A DNA stretch of 64,000 nt from Ipomoea triloba (GCF_003576645.1 NC_044922.1:17913721-17977720), one strand, 5' to 3'; counted from the first letter of the stretch, positions 27,306-38,007 are shown. Program-made: numbers and translations. The notes: generated from the letters alone by a model not told the origin.

Positions 27306-28164
27306 NNNNNNNNNNNNNNNNNNNNNNNNNNNNNNNNNNNNNNNNNNNNNNNNNNNNNNNNNNNNNNNNNNNNNNNNNNNNNNNNNNNNNNNNNNNNNNN
27401 NNNNNNNNNNNNNNNNNNNNNNNNNNNNNNNNNNNNNNNNNNNNNNNNNNNNNNNNNNNNNNNNNNNNNNNNNNNNNNNNNNNNNNNNNNNNNNNNNNNN
27501 NNNNNNNNNNNNNNNNNNNNNNNNNNNNNNNNNNNNNNNNNNNNNNNNNNNNNNNNNNNNNNNNNNNNNNNNNNNNNNNNNNNNNNNNNNNNNNNNNNNN
27601 NNNNNNNNNNNNNNNNNNNNNNNNNNNNNNNNNNNNNNNNNNNNNNNNNNNNNNNNNNNNNNNNNNNNNNNNNNNNNNNNNNNNNNNNNNNNNNNNNNNN
27701 NNNNNNNNNNNNNNNNNNNNNNNNNNNNNNNNNNNNNNNNNNNNNNNNNNNNNNNNNNNNNNNNNNNNNNNNNNNNNNNNNNNNNNNNNNNNNNNNNNNN
27801 NNNNNNNNNNNNNNNNNNNNNNNNNNNNNNNNNNNNNNNNNNNNNNNNNNNNNNNNNNNNNNNNNNNNNNNNNNNNNNNNNNNNNNNNNNNNNNNNNNNN
27901 NNNNNNNNNNNNNNNNNNNNNNNNNNNNNNNNNNNNNNNNNNNNNNNNNNNNNNNNNNNNNNNNNNNNNNNNNNNNNNNNNNNNNNNNNNNNNNNNNNNN
28001 NNNNNNNNNNNNNNNNNNNNNNNNNNNNNNNNNNNNNNNNNNNNNNNNNNNNNNNNNNNNNNNNNNNNNNNNNNNNNNNNNNNNNNNNNNNNNNNNNNNN
28101 NNNNNNNNNNNNNNNNNNNNNNNNNNNNNNNNNNNNNNNNNNNNNNNNNNNNNNNNNNNNNNNN
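27306..28164. other. Assembly gap (859 N)
   Basis: Run of N inside the gypsy LTR; content unknown. Confidence 1.
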
Positions 28165-28277
28165 CTATACCTCCGTATAAAAATTCCCTTGACATATCGG
28201 GAGATCATCTTATGAATGTCATAGCCTAAAGATATATTTTCCGACCCTTAGACTTATCGGAAAGACGAGGGGTTACA

Positions 28278-28551
28278 GTCTACCCTCCTTAAAAAGAGTT
28301 TCGTCCCCGAAACTCAAAAGCATTTCAGGCCACGATTTTTCCTTTTGGCTTTGACACTTACAATCCAAACTTTCAGACTCTCAGTCCGAATTACTCCCCT
28401 TAATTTCCTACATCTGGCACTCATTAATCAAGAGTCTGCCAAGTTCCTCCTTAGTATTGTCCAAACAGATGACTCAAATCTGATCAAATTCAATCACTGT
28501 TCATGAAGATTATTCAAATCTTCCTTATAAACAAATATCCAAATCTATCTG
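28278..28551 (-). mobile_element. 3' end of internal region of the gypsy element
   Basis: Polypurine-like tract followed on the minus strand by LTR start; GTTTCGGGGACGAAACTC is visible at 28297-28314. The remaining ~240 bp up to the gap has no clear frame. The pol genes would lie in or beyond the following gap and are not seen to its right. Confidence 0.55.
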
Positions 28552-29551
28552 NNNNNNNNNNNNNNNNNNNNNNNNNNNNNNNNNNNNNNNNNNNNNNNNN
28601 NNNNNNNNNNNNNNNNNNNNNNNNNNNNNNNNNNNNNNNNNNNNNNNNNNNNNNNNNNNNNNNNNNNNNNNNNNNNNNNNNNNNNNNNNNNNNNNNNNNN
28701 NNNNNNNNNNNNNNNNNNNNNNNNNNNNNNNNNNNNNNNNNNNNNNNNNNNNNNNNNNNNNNNNNNNNNNNNNNNNNNNNNNNNNNNNNNNNNNNNNNNN
28801 NNNNNNNNNNNNNNNNNNNNNNNNNNNNNNNNNNNNNNNNNNNNNNNNNNNNNNNNNNNNNNNNNNNNNNNNNNNNNNNNNNNNNNNNNNNNNNNNNNNN
28901 NNNNNNNNNNNNNNNNNNNNNNNNNNNNNNNNNNNNNNNNNNNNNNNNNNNNNNNNNNNNNNNNNNNNNNNNNNNNNNNNNNNNNNNNNNNNNNNNNNNN
29001 NNNNNNNNNNNNNNNNNNNNNNNNNNNNNNNNNNNNNNNNNNNNNNNNNNNNNNNNNNNNNNNNNNNNNNNNNNNNNNNNNNNNNNNNNNNNNNNNNNNN
29101 NNNNNNNNNNNNNNNNNNNNNNNNNNNNNNNNNNNNNNNNNNNNNNNNNNNNNNNNNNNNNNNNNNNNNNNNNNNNNNNNNNNNNNNNNNNNNNNNNNNN
29201 NNNNNNNNNNNNNNNNNNNNNNNNNNNNNNNNNNNNNNNNNNNNNNNNNNNNNNNNNNNNNNNNNNNNNNNNNNNNNNNNNNNNNNNNNNNNNNNNNNNN
29301 NNNNNNNNNNNNNNNNNNNNNNNNNNNNNNNNNNNNNNNNNNNNNNNNNNNNNNNNNNNNNNNNNNNNNNNNNNNNNNNNNNNNNNNNNNNNNNNNNNNN
29401 NNNNNNNNNNNNNNNNNNNNNNNNNNNNNNNNNNNNNNNNNNNNNNNNNNNNNNNNNNNNNNNNNNNNNNNNNNNNNNNNNNNNNNNNNNNNNNNNNNNN
29501 NNNNNNNNNNNNNNNNNNNNNNNNNNNNNNNNNNNNNNNNNNNNNNNNNNN
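28552..29551. other. Assembly gap (1000 N)
   Basis: Exactly 1000 Ns, a conventional placeholder length, so the real distance is unknown. Confidence 1.
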
Positions 29552-29659
29552 ACTATCTATATTAAAGTTTTACTTAAAATTGAAATATTTTGCAATTAGA
29601 GTTTGTATGAGTTATTACATAATGTTCACAGGACAATTGGAACAAAAATAGCATTTCCT

Positions 29660-29855
29660 GTACTGAATCCTTAATAAATACAAACACAAAAGTCTAAAAT
29701 GACACAAATACAACATTAATACTTGGAAAGGTCCAAAGTTAAAAACCAGAAATGGAAGTTTCACTGTCCTTCCTTGACGCAGAACATCATCAGTAGTAGA
29801 AAAACTGTGCTTATCAATTTGAACAGAAATCCACCTTTGACTGTCAATTACAAAT
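29660..29855 (-). pseudogene. Relic of an NLR 3' tail, inverted
   Basis: Read on the minus strand this follows the 3' tail of the NLR at 38010-38230 block by block: TTTCTGTTCAAATTGATAAG, then GATGATGTTCTGCGTCAAGG, AAACTTCCATTTCTGGTTT, CCAAGTATTA and GTGTCATTTTAGAC. It is more diverged than the plus-strand copies and carries no NLR coding sequence next to it, so it is an old orphan piece of the same family in opposite orientation. Confidence 0.6.
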
Positions 29856-29899
29856 GCACTGACAAAAATAATAAAGAATGAGAGGTGTTGAGGTTTATT

Positions 29900-30440
29900 C
29901 ACTCCGCCCTAAAATATCCGGGTTTAATCTGCATTTTTGCTTAGCCAAATAGGTGAGTTTTGTGTTGATAATCAATGTTTTGACTAAATAAACAAGAATG
30001 TTCACGAGTTCAATTCTTGTCATCAATGATCAAACTTATGAAATATTTCTAAGAAAAGCATTTTGTCTTCATAATTTTCTTTTTCCGATTAATATAAAGT
30101 AGATAGTCTATTTTAATATATCATATCATATTATTTATATTCTAACAGTTGACTTTGAGTTTATGATTTCTGTTTGGATTATATATATTTGTAAAGTATA
30201 TCTCATTACAGACTTACAATCTGTAAGATCACTCGAACTCATAATATAGTATCTAACTTAGATGCAGTTCATCATAGACATTCATAGTCAACTCTTGGTT
30301 TCCAGCTGGCACCTGAAGCAGCTCCACATCCAGACAAAACCTTGTTAGTTATGAAATAAACTATGTAAATAAATAGTTTCCCAAAGGGTGGCACATGTGC
30401 CATGTGATATGTTACATATTTCCATATATTTGAAACTTGA
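29900..30440. other. Intergenic, nothing recognised
   Basis: AT-rich unique-looking sequence without a convincing frame, repeat or transposon end. Confidence 0.5.
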
Positions 30441-30470
30441 AAGAGCCAAGCACTCACCTTTGTTCTGCAT

Positions 30471-30514
30471 ATGCTTTCCCTCTCTCTCTGTCTAAACTCT
30501 CAAGAAAATGTAAG

Positions 30515-30550
<36 letters not shown>

Positions 30551-30663
30551 CAAGCCCAATGGATTTCTTTACCTTGTCTTAATTTGCAGTAATAAACCAG
30601 CATCAACATGCAAGCTAGCTATCAAAGTTGGAGCTAGGAGGGGCTGGCCGCTGTGGGATTGAG
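30471..30663 (+). other. Possible 5' leader exons of the downstream NLR
   Basis: A CT-rich stretch ends in a good donor (AAAATGTAAGC, intron from 30510) and an acceptor TAATTTGCAG ends at 30589. A second donor GAGGTGAGC follows at 30664. The next plausible acceptor is GATGTAACAG at 35003, just before the NLR frame. If real, these are noncoding leader exons and the hAT element lies in the second intron. The first intron contains (CT)n and (TA)n runs. Motif-based inference only; no transcript evidence. Confidence 0.25.
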
Positions 30664-30664
30664 G

Positions 30665-31429
30665 TGAGCCCTTTAGTCTCCAAACTGCTGCACAAAGTTT
30701 TTCTTTCAAATCTGTTGAATTAGTGTTTGCATGCATCTGCTCCTACAAGGTTGAATAATTTACATATTGTCAAATACAGTGGTGATGTCTACTAGATTGG
30801 ATAAAGAAAGAAAAGAGTGAAATGGGATAAAAATATAATGCCCTTATTTTCAATTTTTTTTTAGGAGAAGAAACTCCCATAATAATAATGAAGAGTCAAG
30901 GAAAAGGATTGGAATTATGGAAATGATAAACCTTTTTCCACTCTTATCCTAAGAGGTTTCATCAATTTTAATTTCTAATCTTAGCTTTGAAAGTAGTAAG
31001 CAAAACACCTCCAACGTAACTTTAGAAATGAAACTACATTTGCTAGTTGAAATATCCTTGATCTTGTAGTAACAGACAACAATGCGTGTTTAATCTTTCT
31101 TGACTTTTATAGAGAAGAGATTCTGGCAAAGCCATGCATGCTCTAGAATTTCCTTTAATCTCTTCTTTTCTGATCTCAAGGATTTTGACAGTAAATGCTT
31201 ATACGAATTGAAGTCTGTTAGGTTTAAAGAATTATGCATATATATATCTGAACCAAATTTAAGGTGCATACAAATCATGATATAATAATATTCAAATCCC
31301 ACCCTTAAAGATCATTTGCTCCTATGATAATTGGTGAATTAAGAAAATGCTACTTGGACTCATAACTTGCCATCATAATTTATGCTAGCTCACTGGAACG
31401 TAACCATGATTCTTTATATTAATTGGCGA
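30665..31429. other. AT-rich noncoding stretch left of hAT element
   Basis: No credible gene. It may be part of a long leader intron of the NLR (see leader-exon entry). Confidence 0.4.
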
Positions 31430-31437
31430 CCCATGAG

Positions 31438-34400
31438 CAGGGCCGTTCCAATAAAAAATAGGGCCCTGTGCAATATTTTAAATTGGGTCCCTTTTTTCAA
31501 ATAATTTGTATATATAAATAATAGTTGCTCAAAGAATTGTTTCAAAAATTCAAAATATAAATATTGTATAAAAATACATCTAAAATTTCATTTAAAAAGT
31601 GCCATGCGCCGTGCACATTTAGACGCAAAATCATCTACCAAACTTTTGATATCAACTTCTTCCAAAATCTCATTTTCAATCGAGATTAAAGCTAATTCAT
31701 TGAGTCTCTCTTGCAACATACTTGATCGTAAATAAGATTTCAATAATTTCAACTTTGAAAAACTCCTTTCTGCAGAGGCAACAGTAATTGGGATAGTCAA
31801 TAATATTCTGTATGCAATAGTAGCATTTGGAAAACAACCCATCTGCTTCAATGAATTCAATATACTCACTGGTCCTATCTTTTCTTTCGATAAAATTTCT
31901 CTAAGCAATTTTAGCTCAATATACAATTCATTTCCATCAATATCACCACACTGTTCATCTCTCTTAAGAGCTGCTTCTAAACAAATGCAACAAGATTTCA
32001 AATCCATATCAGCCATCGATTGTAACTTGTGAGAACTAAACAAAAAACCAAAAGTTTCTTCATATACTTCATATTGCTCAAACCTTTGGGTCAATGAAAT
32101 AATAGCTTGATCAACAATGTATAAAAAATAATGAACCTTAAAAGATTCTTCTGGTGATAATGAAGTCTCTTCAACACTCTCATCAAATTGTCTTTTTCTA
32201 CGAATTTTTAGCTTTTGAGGAAACACTGACTCAATTTCTAATTCAGTGGCAATTTCCTTTGCAATATCCATGGCACTAGAAAACCCATTTTTTCTATAAT
32301 TATTGAAGAAAGAAACTAACCCTTTAATTTGATTAATAGCAACATCAAGAAGCATATCTTTTGCTTGTAATTGCTTGCTAACTAAATTAACTGCATACAA
32401 GATTTCAAACCAAATGACTGTGGCTAGCAAAAATTCAAAGTTACTAAGCTCATTCGTAGCTAAAGATTTTGCCTCACTTTGAATTTTAGAATCATTGTCT
32501 GTATCTGCCACTTGAAGTAGGGCTTCTCGAATATCACTGACTTGATATCTAATTGCTTTAACACTTTCCACACGACTTTCCCATCGAGTAGATGACAATG
32601 GCTTAAGAGTTAGATTTGTTACATTACTCTTCAAGATATGCCATCTCTTTGTAGAATTAGCAAATATTGTGTAAATACGTTGCACTATTCCAAAGAAATC
32701 TCTTGCTTTGCCACAACTATTTGCAACATCACACAAAGTCAAGTTAAGACTATGACTACCACACGGAGTATAAAATGCTCTACGATTTACATCCAAGAGT
32801 CTTTTTTGTACGCCTTGATGTCTCCCTCTCATATTCGACCCATTGTCATAACCTTGTCCCCTTACATTATCTATATCAAGATCAAGTGATATCAACACAT
32901 TTTGTAATACTTCAAAAAGACCTTGGCCAGTAGTGTCGTTCACAACCAAGAATTCCAAGAAAAACTCTTCTATTTTAATTGGATATGTTGATATATCTAC
33001 ACATCTTAAAATCAAAGACATTTGTTCTTGGTGACTGACATCAGGAGTACAATCTAATATCACTGAAAAATATTTTGCTTCTTTGATTTTTTTGAGGACC
33101 TTTGTTTTAACTGCAGTAGCAAGCATAAGTATCAATTCGTTTTGAATCCTATGACCAAGATAATGATGGTGAATATCATGATTTTTAACACGTAAAACAT
33201 GCTCTTGAATGATAGGATCAAACTCAGCCAACATTTCAATTAGACCCAAAAAATTCCCATTATTATTCTCATACAACTTCTCACTTGTTCCACGAAATGC
33301 CAAGTTATATTTAGAAAGATACTTTACAGCTGCAATAATCCTAAATAGTACTTTCCTCCAATATTCTTTTTCTTTCAAAAGTTGTTCTTGAGCCACTTTA
33401 TCAATTGTCTCATGTTTTTGTAATCTAAGACGCAACTCCATCCAACTTGTCATATTAGTTATATGATCTACACTCGTTTCATGCTCTTTCAGTCTAACAC
33501 CAAGATGTGTCCAATCCCTAAAACCTTCATTAACCAAAACACCTTTTCCTATACCTTTTTTAAAAATCTTGCAACAAAAACAAAACACCTTGTCAAGTTC
33601 TTTTGAATATACAAGCCAATCCCGATCACACTTCTCTCCATTTGGCAAATATCTTGTGTAAAATGCTGAGGAAAATCTTCTAGAGAATTTATCTTTAGGA
33701 CCTTTATTTATTGATAAATCTCTTTTAGGACCATCTTTCACAAGAATATCTATTAATCTAGAATCAAGGACATCCCAATTTCTTGGATCATATATGTCAA
33801 ATAAAAGCGAATCATTTGGTTTATCATTTTGACCAACATCATCTAAACAACTATTGTCATTCTTATTATTTTCATTGTCACAATGATACCTATCCTCGTT
33901 GTGCACACTATCATTTAAATGTTTTCCAATCTCACAATCATCTTGATTTTCTATATGATGATTAGCATCTAACAATTTTTCCTTAGCATCATCTTTTTGC
34001 ACATTCATTTGAGTTTCTTTTGTAATGAATTTTTCAAGAGCTCCCTTTTGAGATTGAGTTAGTTTCTCAATTCTTTTTTTCTTTTTACGCTTTTCAAACT
34101 CAGATGAATATTTTCTAGAAGACATAATTATAAAACCCTAAAGAAAAAATTAAAAAAAATAATTTAGAAACTCTATGAACAAATAATTATTCAAGAAACA
34201 AATTCTTGAATATATTATTCTGAAATAAGAATTATTAACTCATATAAATAAAACAATAAACAAAAATTGTGAATATTTAGTAATTTTAATTACCTGAGAA
34301 TTGAAAGACTTGAAAATTTGTGACTTTGAACTTTGTACGATCAAGAAGAATTCTTCAATTCTATCGAACACAATATAAATATATAGGATAATGGAAGTAA

Positions 34401-34495
34401 TGGACTATTGGCGCAGCATTACAGATGAAAATTGGGGAAAGGGATATAAATATATATGAATACATAAAAAATTGGGGCCCTGTGCGCGGGCCCTG
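31438..34495 (-). mobile_element. Complete hAT transposon, 3058 bp
   Basis: Flanked by a perfect 8-bp duplication CCCATGAG (31430-31437 and 34496-34503). Ends are short imperfect inverted repeats: CAGGGCC at the left, GGCCCTG at the right, with GGGCCCTGTGC also repeated just inside both ends. It encodes one intact transposase on the minus strand. Perfect duplication plus an unbroken gene indicates a recent insertion that could be autonomous. Confidence 0.92.
31588..34125 (-). CDS. hAT transposase with TTF-type zinc finger and hAT dimerisation domain
   Basis: 845 residues from an ATG, no interruptions. Order of parts: basic N-terminus (KRKKKKRIEK), acidic low-complexity region (~50-110), TTF-type zinc-binding domain (~145-230, with VFCFCCKIFKKG at ~180-191), DUF4371-like region, RNase H-like transposase core with candidate catalytic Asp in ILDCTPD (D358) and GQGYDNGSNM (D427), then the C-terminal hAT dimerisation region with SAERSFSKLKLLKSYLR (~784-800). 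This is the plant group often annotated zinc finger MYM-type protein 1-like / TTF-domain proteins. It excises and reinserts the element in the nucleus by cut-and-paste. Length and all domains match an active enzyme. The start is the first ATG; upstream minus-strand sequence (34126-34495) would be its promoter. Confidence 0.92.
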   Translation of the reverse strand: MSSRKYSSEFEKRKKKKRIEKLTQSQKGALEKFITKETQMNVQKDDAKEKLLDANHHIENQDDCEIGKHLNDSVHNEDRYHCDNENNKNDNSCLDDVGQNDKPNDSLLFDIYDPRNWDVLDSRLIDILVKDGPKRDLSINKGPKDKFSRRFSSAFYTRYLPNGEKCDRDWLVYSKELDKVFCFCCKIFKKGIGKGVLVNEGFRDWTHLGVRLKEHETSVDHITNMTSWMELRLRLQKHETIDKVAQEQLLKEKEYWRKVLFRIIAAVKYLSKYNLAFRGTSEKLYENNNGNFLGLIEMLAEFDPIIQEHVLRVKNHDIHHHYLGHRIQNELILMLATAVKTKVLKKIKEAKYFSVILDCTPDVSHQEQMSLILRCVDISTYPIKIEEFFLEFLVVNDTTGQGLFEVLQNVLISLDLDIDNVRGQGYDNGSNMRGRHQGVQKRLLDVNRRAFYTPCGSHSLNLTLCDVANSCGKARDFFGIVQRIYTIFANSTKRWHILKSNVTNLTLKPLSSTRWESRVESVKAIRYQVSDIREALLQVADTDNDSKIQSEAKSLATNELSNFEFLLATVIWFEILYAVNLVSKQLQAKDMLLDVAINQIKGLVSFFNNYRKNGFSSAMDIAKEIATELEIESVFPQKLKIRRKRQFDESVEETSLSPEESFKVHYFLYIVDQAIISLTQRFEQYEVYEETFGFLFSSHKLQSMADMDLKSCCICLEAALKRDEQCGDIDGNELYIELKLLREILSKEKIGPVSILNSLKQMGCFPNATIAYRILLTIPITVASAERSFSKLKLLKSYLRSSMLQERLNELALISIENEILEEVDIKSLVDDFASKCARRMALFK

Positions 34496-34503
34496 CCCAT
34501 GAG

Positions 34504-35003
34504 TGATAGAAAGCATTCAACAACCTCAAGGTCTAAACCTCCTGGCCATTTCTTCAACTATTGTCTGCTGTCTGTATGGATTTCCTTCAACTATTGTCCC
34601 CAATAGAACATAAAACTACTCATTTTTGCATTAGATGTTCCACACAATACTGTGCTTGTTTCCTCTTATATAACTACTCTTCATCCACATTGATGCATTA
34701 GAGCAAAAAGTTGCAAGATGTGATTAGATAGCAGAAAAGAGGCATTATTTTATCCACTTTGGATTAAATTTATATTACTCTGGATAGTACAAGAATCAAG
34801 ATACACATTAAGTGCTCAGTGAAAATTAAAAAGTTGTGAAGTCACATTGTTCAGAAGTTGTGTAAATAGTCGGTATCCTTTCAACAATCAGTATAGTTCA
34901 TTGGTTTTCTTGTTTTAAGGAGTAATAGTTAGGTATGCCATATGCTTTTTGAGGTTAAATGTTCATACTTTTTATCATAATTCATATATATGTGATGTAA
35001 CAG
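34504..35003. other. Noncoding sequence between hAT element and NLR frame
   Basis: No frame resembling a coiled-coil (Rx-N) domain is visible where the N-terminal half of an R1-type protein would be expected. It ends in a good splice acceptor, GATGTAACAG (34994-35003). Confidence 0.5.
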
Positions 35004-35050
35004 GAGAAACTAAGCTCATTAAAAGAAAGGGTTTTGAACTCACTAGGACA

Positions 35051-38007
35051 ATGCCTAACATCCCAACATCTCCCGGTTTTGATGAAATTGTGGTGGGATT
35101 TGAGGATGAAACTGAAAACATAACAGGCCTGCTGATTAGAGGACCAAAAGAGCTAGATGTTGTATCGATTACTGGTATGGCTGGGCTCGGCAAGACAACT
35201 CTGGCCAGAAAGGTGTTTTACCATAAACCTGTTATTGATTGGTTTCATTTTCGGGCATGGTGCTGTGTCTCTCAAGAATATGACAAGAACCGTGTATTCC
35301 ATGAAATTTTTAGTCAAGTTTCAGACGATATGAGTAAGGATGATACAGATGAAGTGCTGCTTGAAATTTTAATGAAAAAGTGCAAAGATGAGCAAAGCTG
35401 GGTTGATACTGCTGAAGCCCTACGCATGGCCCTACGGGGGAAGTGTAAAGGCCACAAGATTAGGGATGATACGACTGAAGTGTTGTATGAAAGTTTAATA
35501 AAAATGAGCGAAGATGATAACAGCTGGAAAAAGATATCTAGTACACTGCACGAAAGCATAATGGAGAAGTGGGAAAACACCAAGAATTGGGATGATATTG
35601 CTAAGCCGTTGTATGAAAGCTTAATTGTGAATTTTGAAGACAATAATGAAATGTCTCCCAAATTCCCAGTGGAAAGGCACAAAGACATTAAGATGTGGGA
35701 AGACATAACAAGTGTGATAAGCCAAAGCAAAATTGTAGACAAAAAAGACATTAGGAGAACAGATGATGAAGTTGGGAATTTGTTCAAAAGCCTACAAGAT
35801 CTAGCTGAGGTGTTGTTCAAAAACATGAATGAAAAGTGCCAAGGGAATGACAGTTGGAAAGAAATGCTGGAAACATTATTCAAAAGCTTAAATGATATAG
35901 TTGAAACTTTGCTCATAAGCTTAAATAAGAAATGCAAAGACAGTAAAAGCTGGGATGACAACATAGCTGAGAAGCTACGCAAGAAACTGCTAGGACAAAG
36001 ATACCTCATTGTGTTGGATGATGTTTGGAGAAAAAAAGCATGGGATGAGTTAAGTAGAGCTTTTCCCTTGGGCGCAGAAGGAAGCAGAATCATCTTAACA
36101 AGTAGAGAAAAAGAAGTTGGAAAATATCCCAGGTCTGGTGCTGATCCCTATTCTCTTCGTTTTTTCACTACTGAAGAGAGCCAAGATTTACTGCAGTTAA
36201 AGCTATCTAAAGGGAATGTTGGCCCTCCAGAGCTAAAGGAATTTGGGAGACAGATAGCAGAAAGATGTGGTGGAGTACCTTTGGTGGTTGTTTTGGTAGC
36301 TGGTATTCTACAAAAAAAGATTGAAGAAAAATACTTCTCGTGGAATGAATTTCTTCAAAGTTTAAGCTCACATATCAGGGGAGATGAATCTCGGAGCATG
36401 GATGTAATAGCATTGAGTTACAAGCATTTACCTGAGCATTTAAAGCCATGCCTTCTTTACTTTGGGGCATTCCCAGAGGACCACGAAATTCCAGTCTCGA
36501 AATTGATACAGCTGTGGATGGCTGAAGGGTTTGTGAAACACATAAAAAAGAAGGTATTGGAGGATGAAGCAGAGGACTACCTGAATCATCTAATTGGTAG
36601 TAACCTAATAATGGTTTCCACCAGGGGATACAATAATGGCAGTGTCAGAACATGCCGTATTCATGATCTGGTAGGTAGCTTTTGTCTGACAAAAGCCGAG
36701 GAAGATAAATTCTTGATGCAAACAGACAGTGAAAAAACCAGCCCACATTCGGAATTGACTTCTACTTATGATCGGTTTTGTTTGCTTAAAAGGAATGATA
36801 AATATCTTTCTCCTGATTCAGCTACGTCACTTAATCCTAGTCTTGGCACACTTTTGTGCTTTTCATCACATAATCCTAACCTTGGCACACATTCCCTCTT
36901 TGCATCGGAGGTGGATCCTTCCTCTGGTTTATGGGTAGCTAGCACATTCAAACTTGTGAGAGTACTGGACTTGGAGTCCGTATTTGTGGGCAAATCATTT
37001 TTGTCCATGGTGGAGTTTCTCCTTTGTTTAAGGTACCTTGCTGTTTGTCTAAAAGGTTGTGGTTCAGTTCCACAGCCATCTCTAGAGCGTCTTCACCATC
37101 TAGAAACATTCAAGGTGAAATCAAGTGTGGATTTGCATTTATCATCCATGATTTGGAATTTAGAGGGTTTGAGACATTTGCATATAGATCACTATTGTCA
37201 TTGGTGCCTCTACTATGGGGGAAATTTTTTTAGTATACCCCCGAAGCCTTTAAATCTCCAAACCTTTTCCGTCCCGATCCTATTCGCCTCACGCAAGGAT
37301 GAGGATCTGTTGAGGAAGCTTCCTCATCTCCAAAAACTTAGATGCAGATTTTCAACATCATGGTATATGAATTGCCATAGATTCCCTGAGTTGGGATTTC
37401 TTGATCAACTTGAATCTCTGGAAGCATGTTACACCAGTGACCATCTGAATGCACCAATCTCCTCTGTGTTTGACTTTCCACCAAGTCTCAAGGAATTGAC
37501 ACTCCACAAGTTTCGCCTGCCATGGGATAGCATTTCAGTAATTGCCACGCTGCCCCGTCTTGAGTCTCTTGAACTGTTCTCAGCATTTGATGGTGAGCAA
37601 TGGGATGTTGAGGAAGGGAACTTCCGCGAACTCAAGTTCTTGAGAATATGCGAATCCAGGATTGTGAGATGGAATGCCACTGCTGAATCTTTTCCCAAAC
37701 TTGAGCGACTGGTTTTGGCAAAATGCAGGCATCTTGAAGAGGTGCCATCTGATTTCCAAGATATTATTACTCTACAAGTAATTGAAATTGATCAATGCAA
37801 CAGCTCTGTCGCTCGCTCAGTCAAGAAAATTCAGGAAGAAATGGAGGCACTGGGAAACGAGAACCTAAATGTTCGCGTACTAAATTCTGATCTGGAACTA
37901 GGAAACTGTAAGTAAAATATCTATGCTTTTCCATAGCACATCCCCTTTCACCCAAATGATGGTTGCTGTAATTTCTTTCTTCTTTATTTTTGTCAGGGTA
38001 CTTGTAA
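35051..38007 (+). CDS. R1-like NB-ARC/LRR resistance protein lacking a coiled-coil domain, NB-ARC expanded by internal repeats
   Basis: Intracellular immune receptor (NLR) of the late-blight R1-like class. The frame is open back to 34949 without an ATG, so I start at the first ATG, 35051; an upstream spliced exon is possible. From that Met: P-loop GMAGLGKTT (42-50), RNBS-A FHFRAWCCVSQEY (65-77), a ~220-residue repeat insertion (~94-315), kinase-2 RYLIVLDDVW (317-326), RNBS-B GSRIILTSR (344-352), GLPL-type CGGVPLVVV (406-414), RNBS-D CLLYFGAFPED (467-477), MHD position RIHDLV (536-541), then LRRs (~630-925). The usual ~300-500 residue N-terminus of this class is absent. The frame runs to a stop at 37913-37915, but a donor (ACT/GTAAGT, intron 37908-37996) and acceptor TTTTTGTCAG would instead give the end ...LELGN-WYL. 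Essential nucleotide-binding motifs look intact; the insertion makes function uncertain. Confidence 0.85.
35330..35995 (+). repeat. In-frame ~63-bp (21-aa) repeats inside the NB-ARC domain
   Basis: About eight degenerate units of pattern D-x-x-E-V-L-x-E-S-L-x-x-K-C-x-D-x-x-S-W-x-D sit between RNBS-A and kinase-2. Examples: TDEVLLEILMKKCKDEQSW, TTEVLYESLIKMSEDDNSW, ISSTLHESIMEKWENTKNW, DLAEVLFKNMNEKCQGNDSW, and the last, DNIAEKLRKKLLGQRYLIV, which runs into kinase-2. Normal R1-like proteins have one such segment (of the type ELAEKLRKxLKGRRYLIV), so the repeats look like multiplied copies of that native helix. Confidence 0.85.

Larger units (their letters stand above)
24867..28277 (-). mobile_element. 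Long LTR of a minus-strand Ty3/gypsy (chromovirus-like) retrotransposon
   Basis: On the minus strand the LTR starts TGTAACCCC right after a polypurine-like AAGGAGGGTAGAC (28278-28290) and ends GGGGTGTTACA at 24867, so its ends form the expected TG...CA inverted pair. The preceding GTTTCGGGGACGAAACTC is the usual sequence before the 3' LTR of plant Tekay/Del-type elements. About 3.4 kb including an 859-bp N gap. Inside are an ORF, a hairpin-forming tandem repeat and a TA/CA-rich tract. At 24867 it meets the satellite in mid-monomer, as expected for insertion into the array; the other flank is lost in a gap. Confidence 0.7.

Noticed and set aside
27153..28229. Several long open frames on both strands across the first N gap
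   Set aside because: They consist almost entirely of undetermined residues; only a few real codons lie at the ends.
28503..29651. 382-codon frame across the second N gap
   Set aside because: It exists only because Ns carry no stops.
34949..35050. Extending the NLR to 34949
   Set aside because: The frame is open but has no ATG there, and a good splice acceptor lies at 35003; I use the ATG at 35051 and record the alternative.
35314..36093. 259-codon minus-strand frame opposite the NLR repeats
   Set aside because: Shadow of the repeated plus-strand coding sequence; rich in Leu/Ser from reverse reading.
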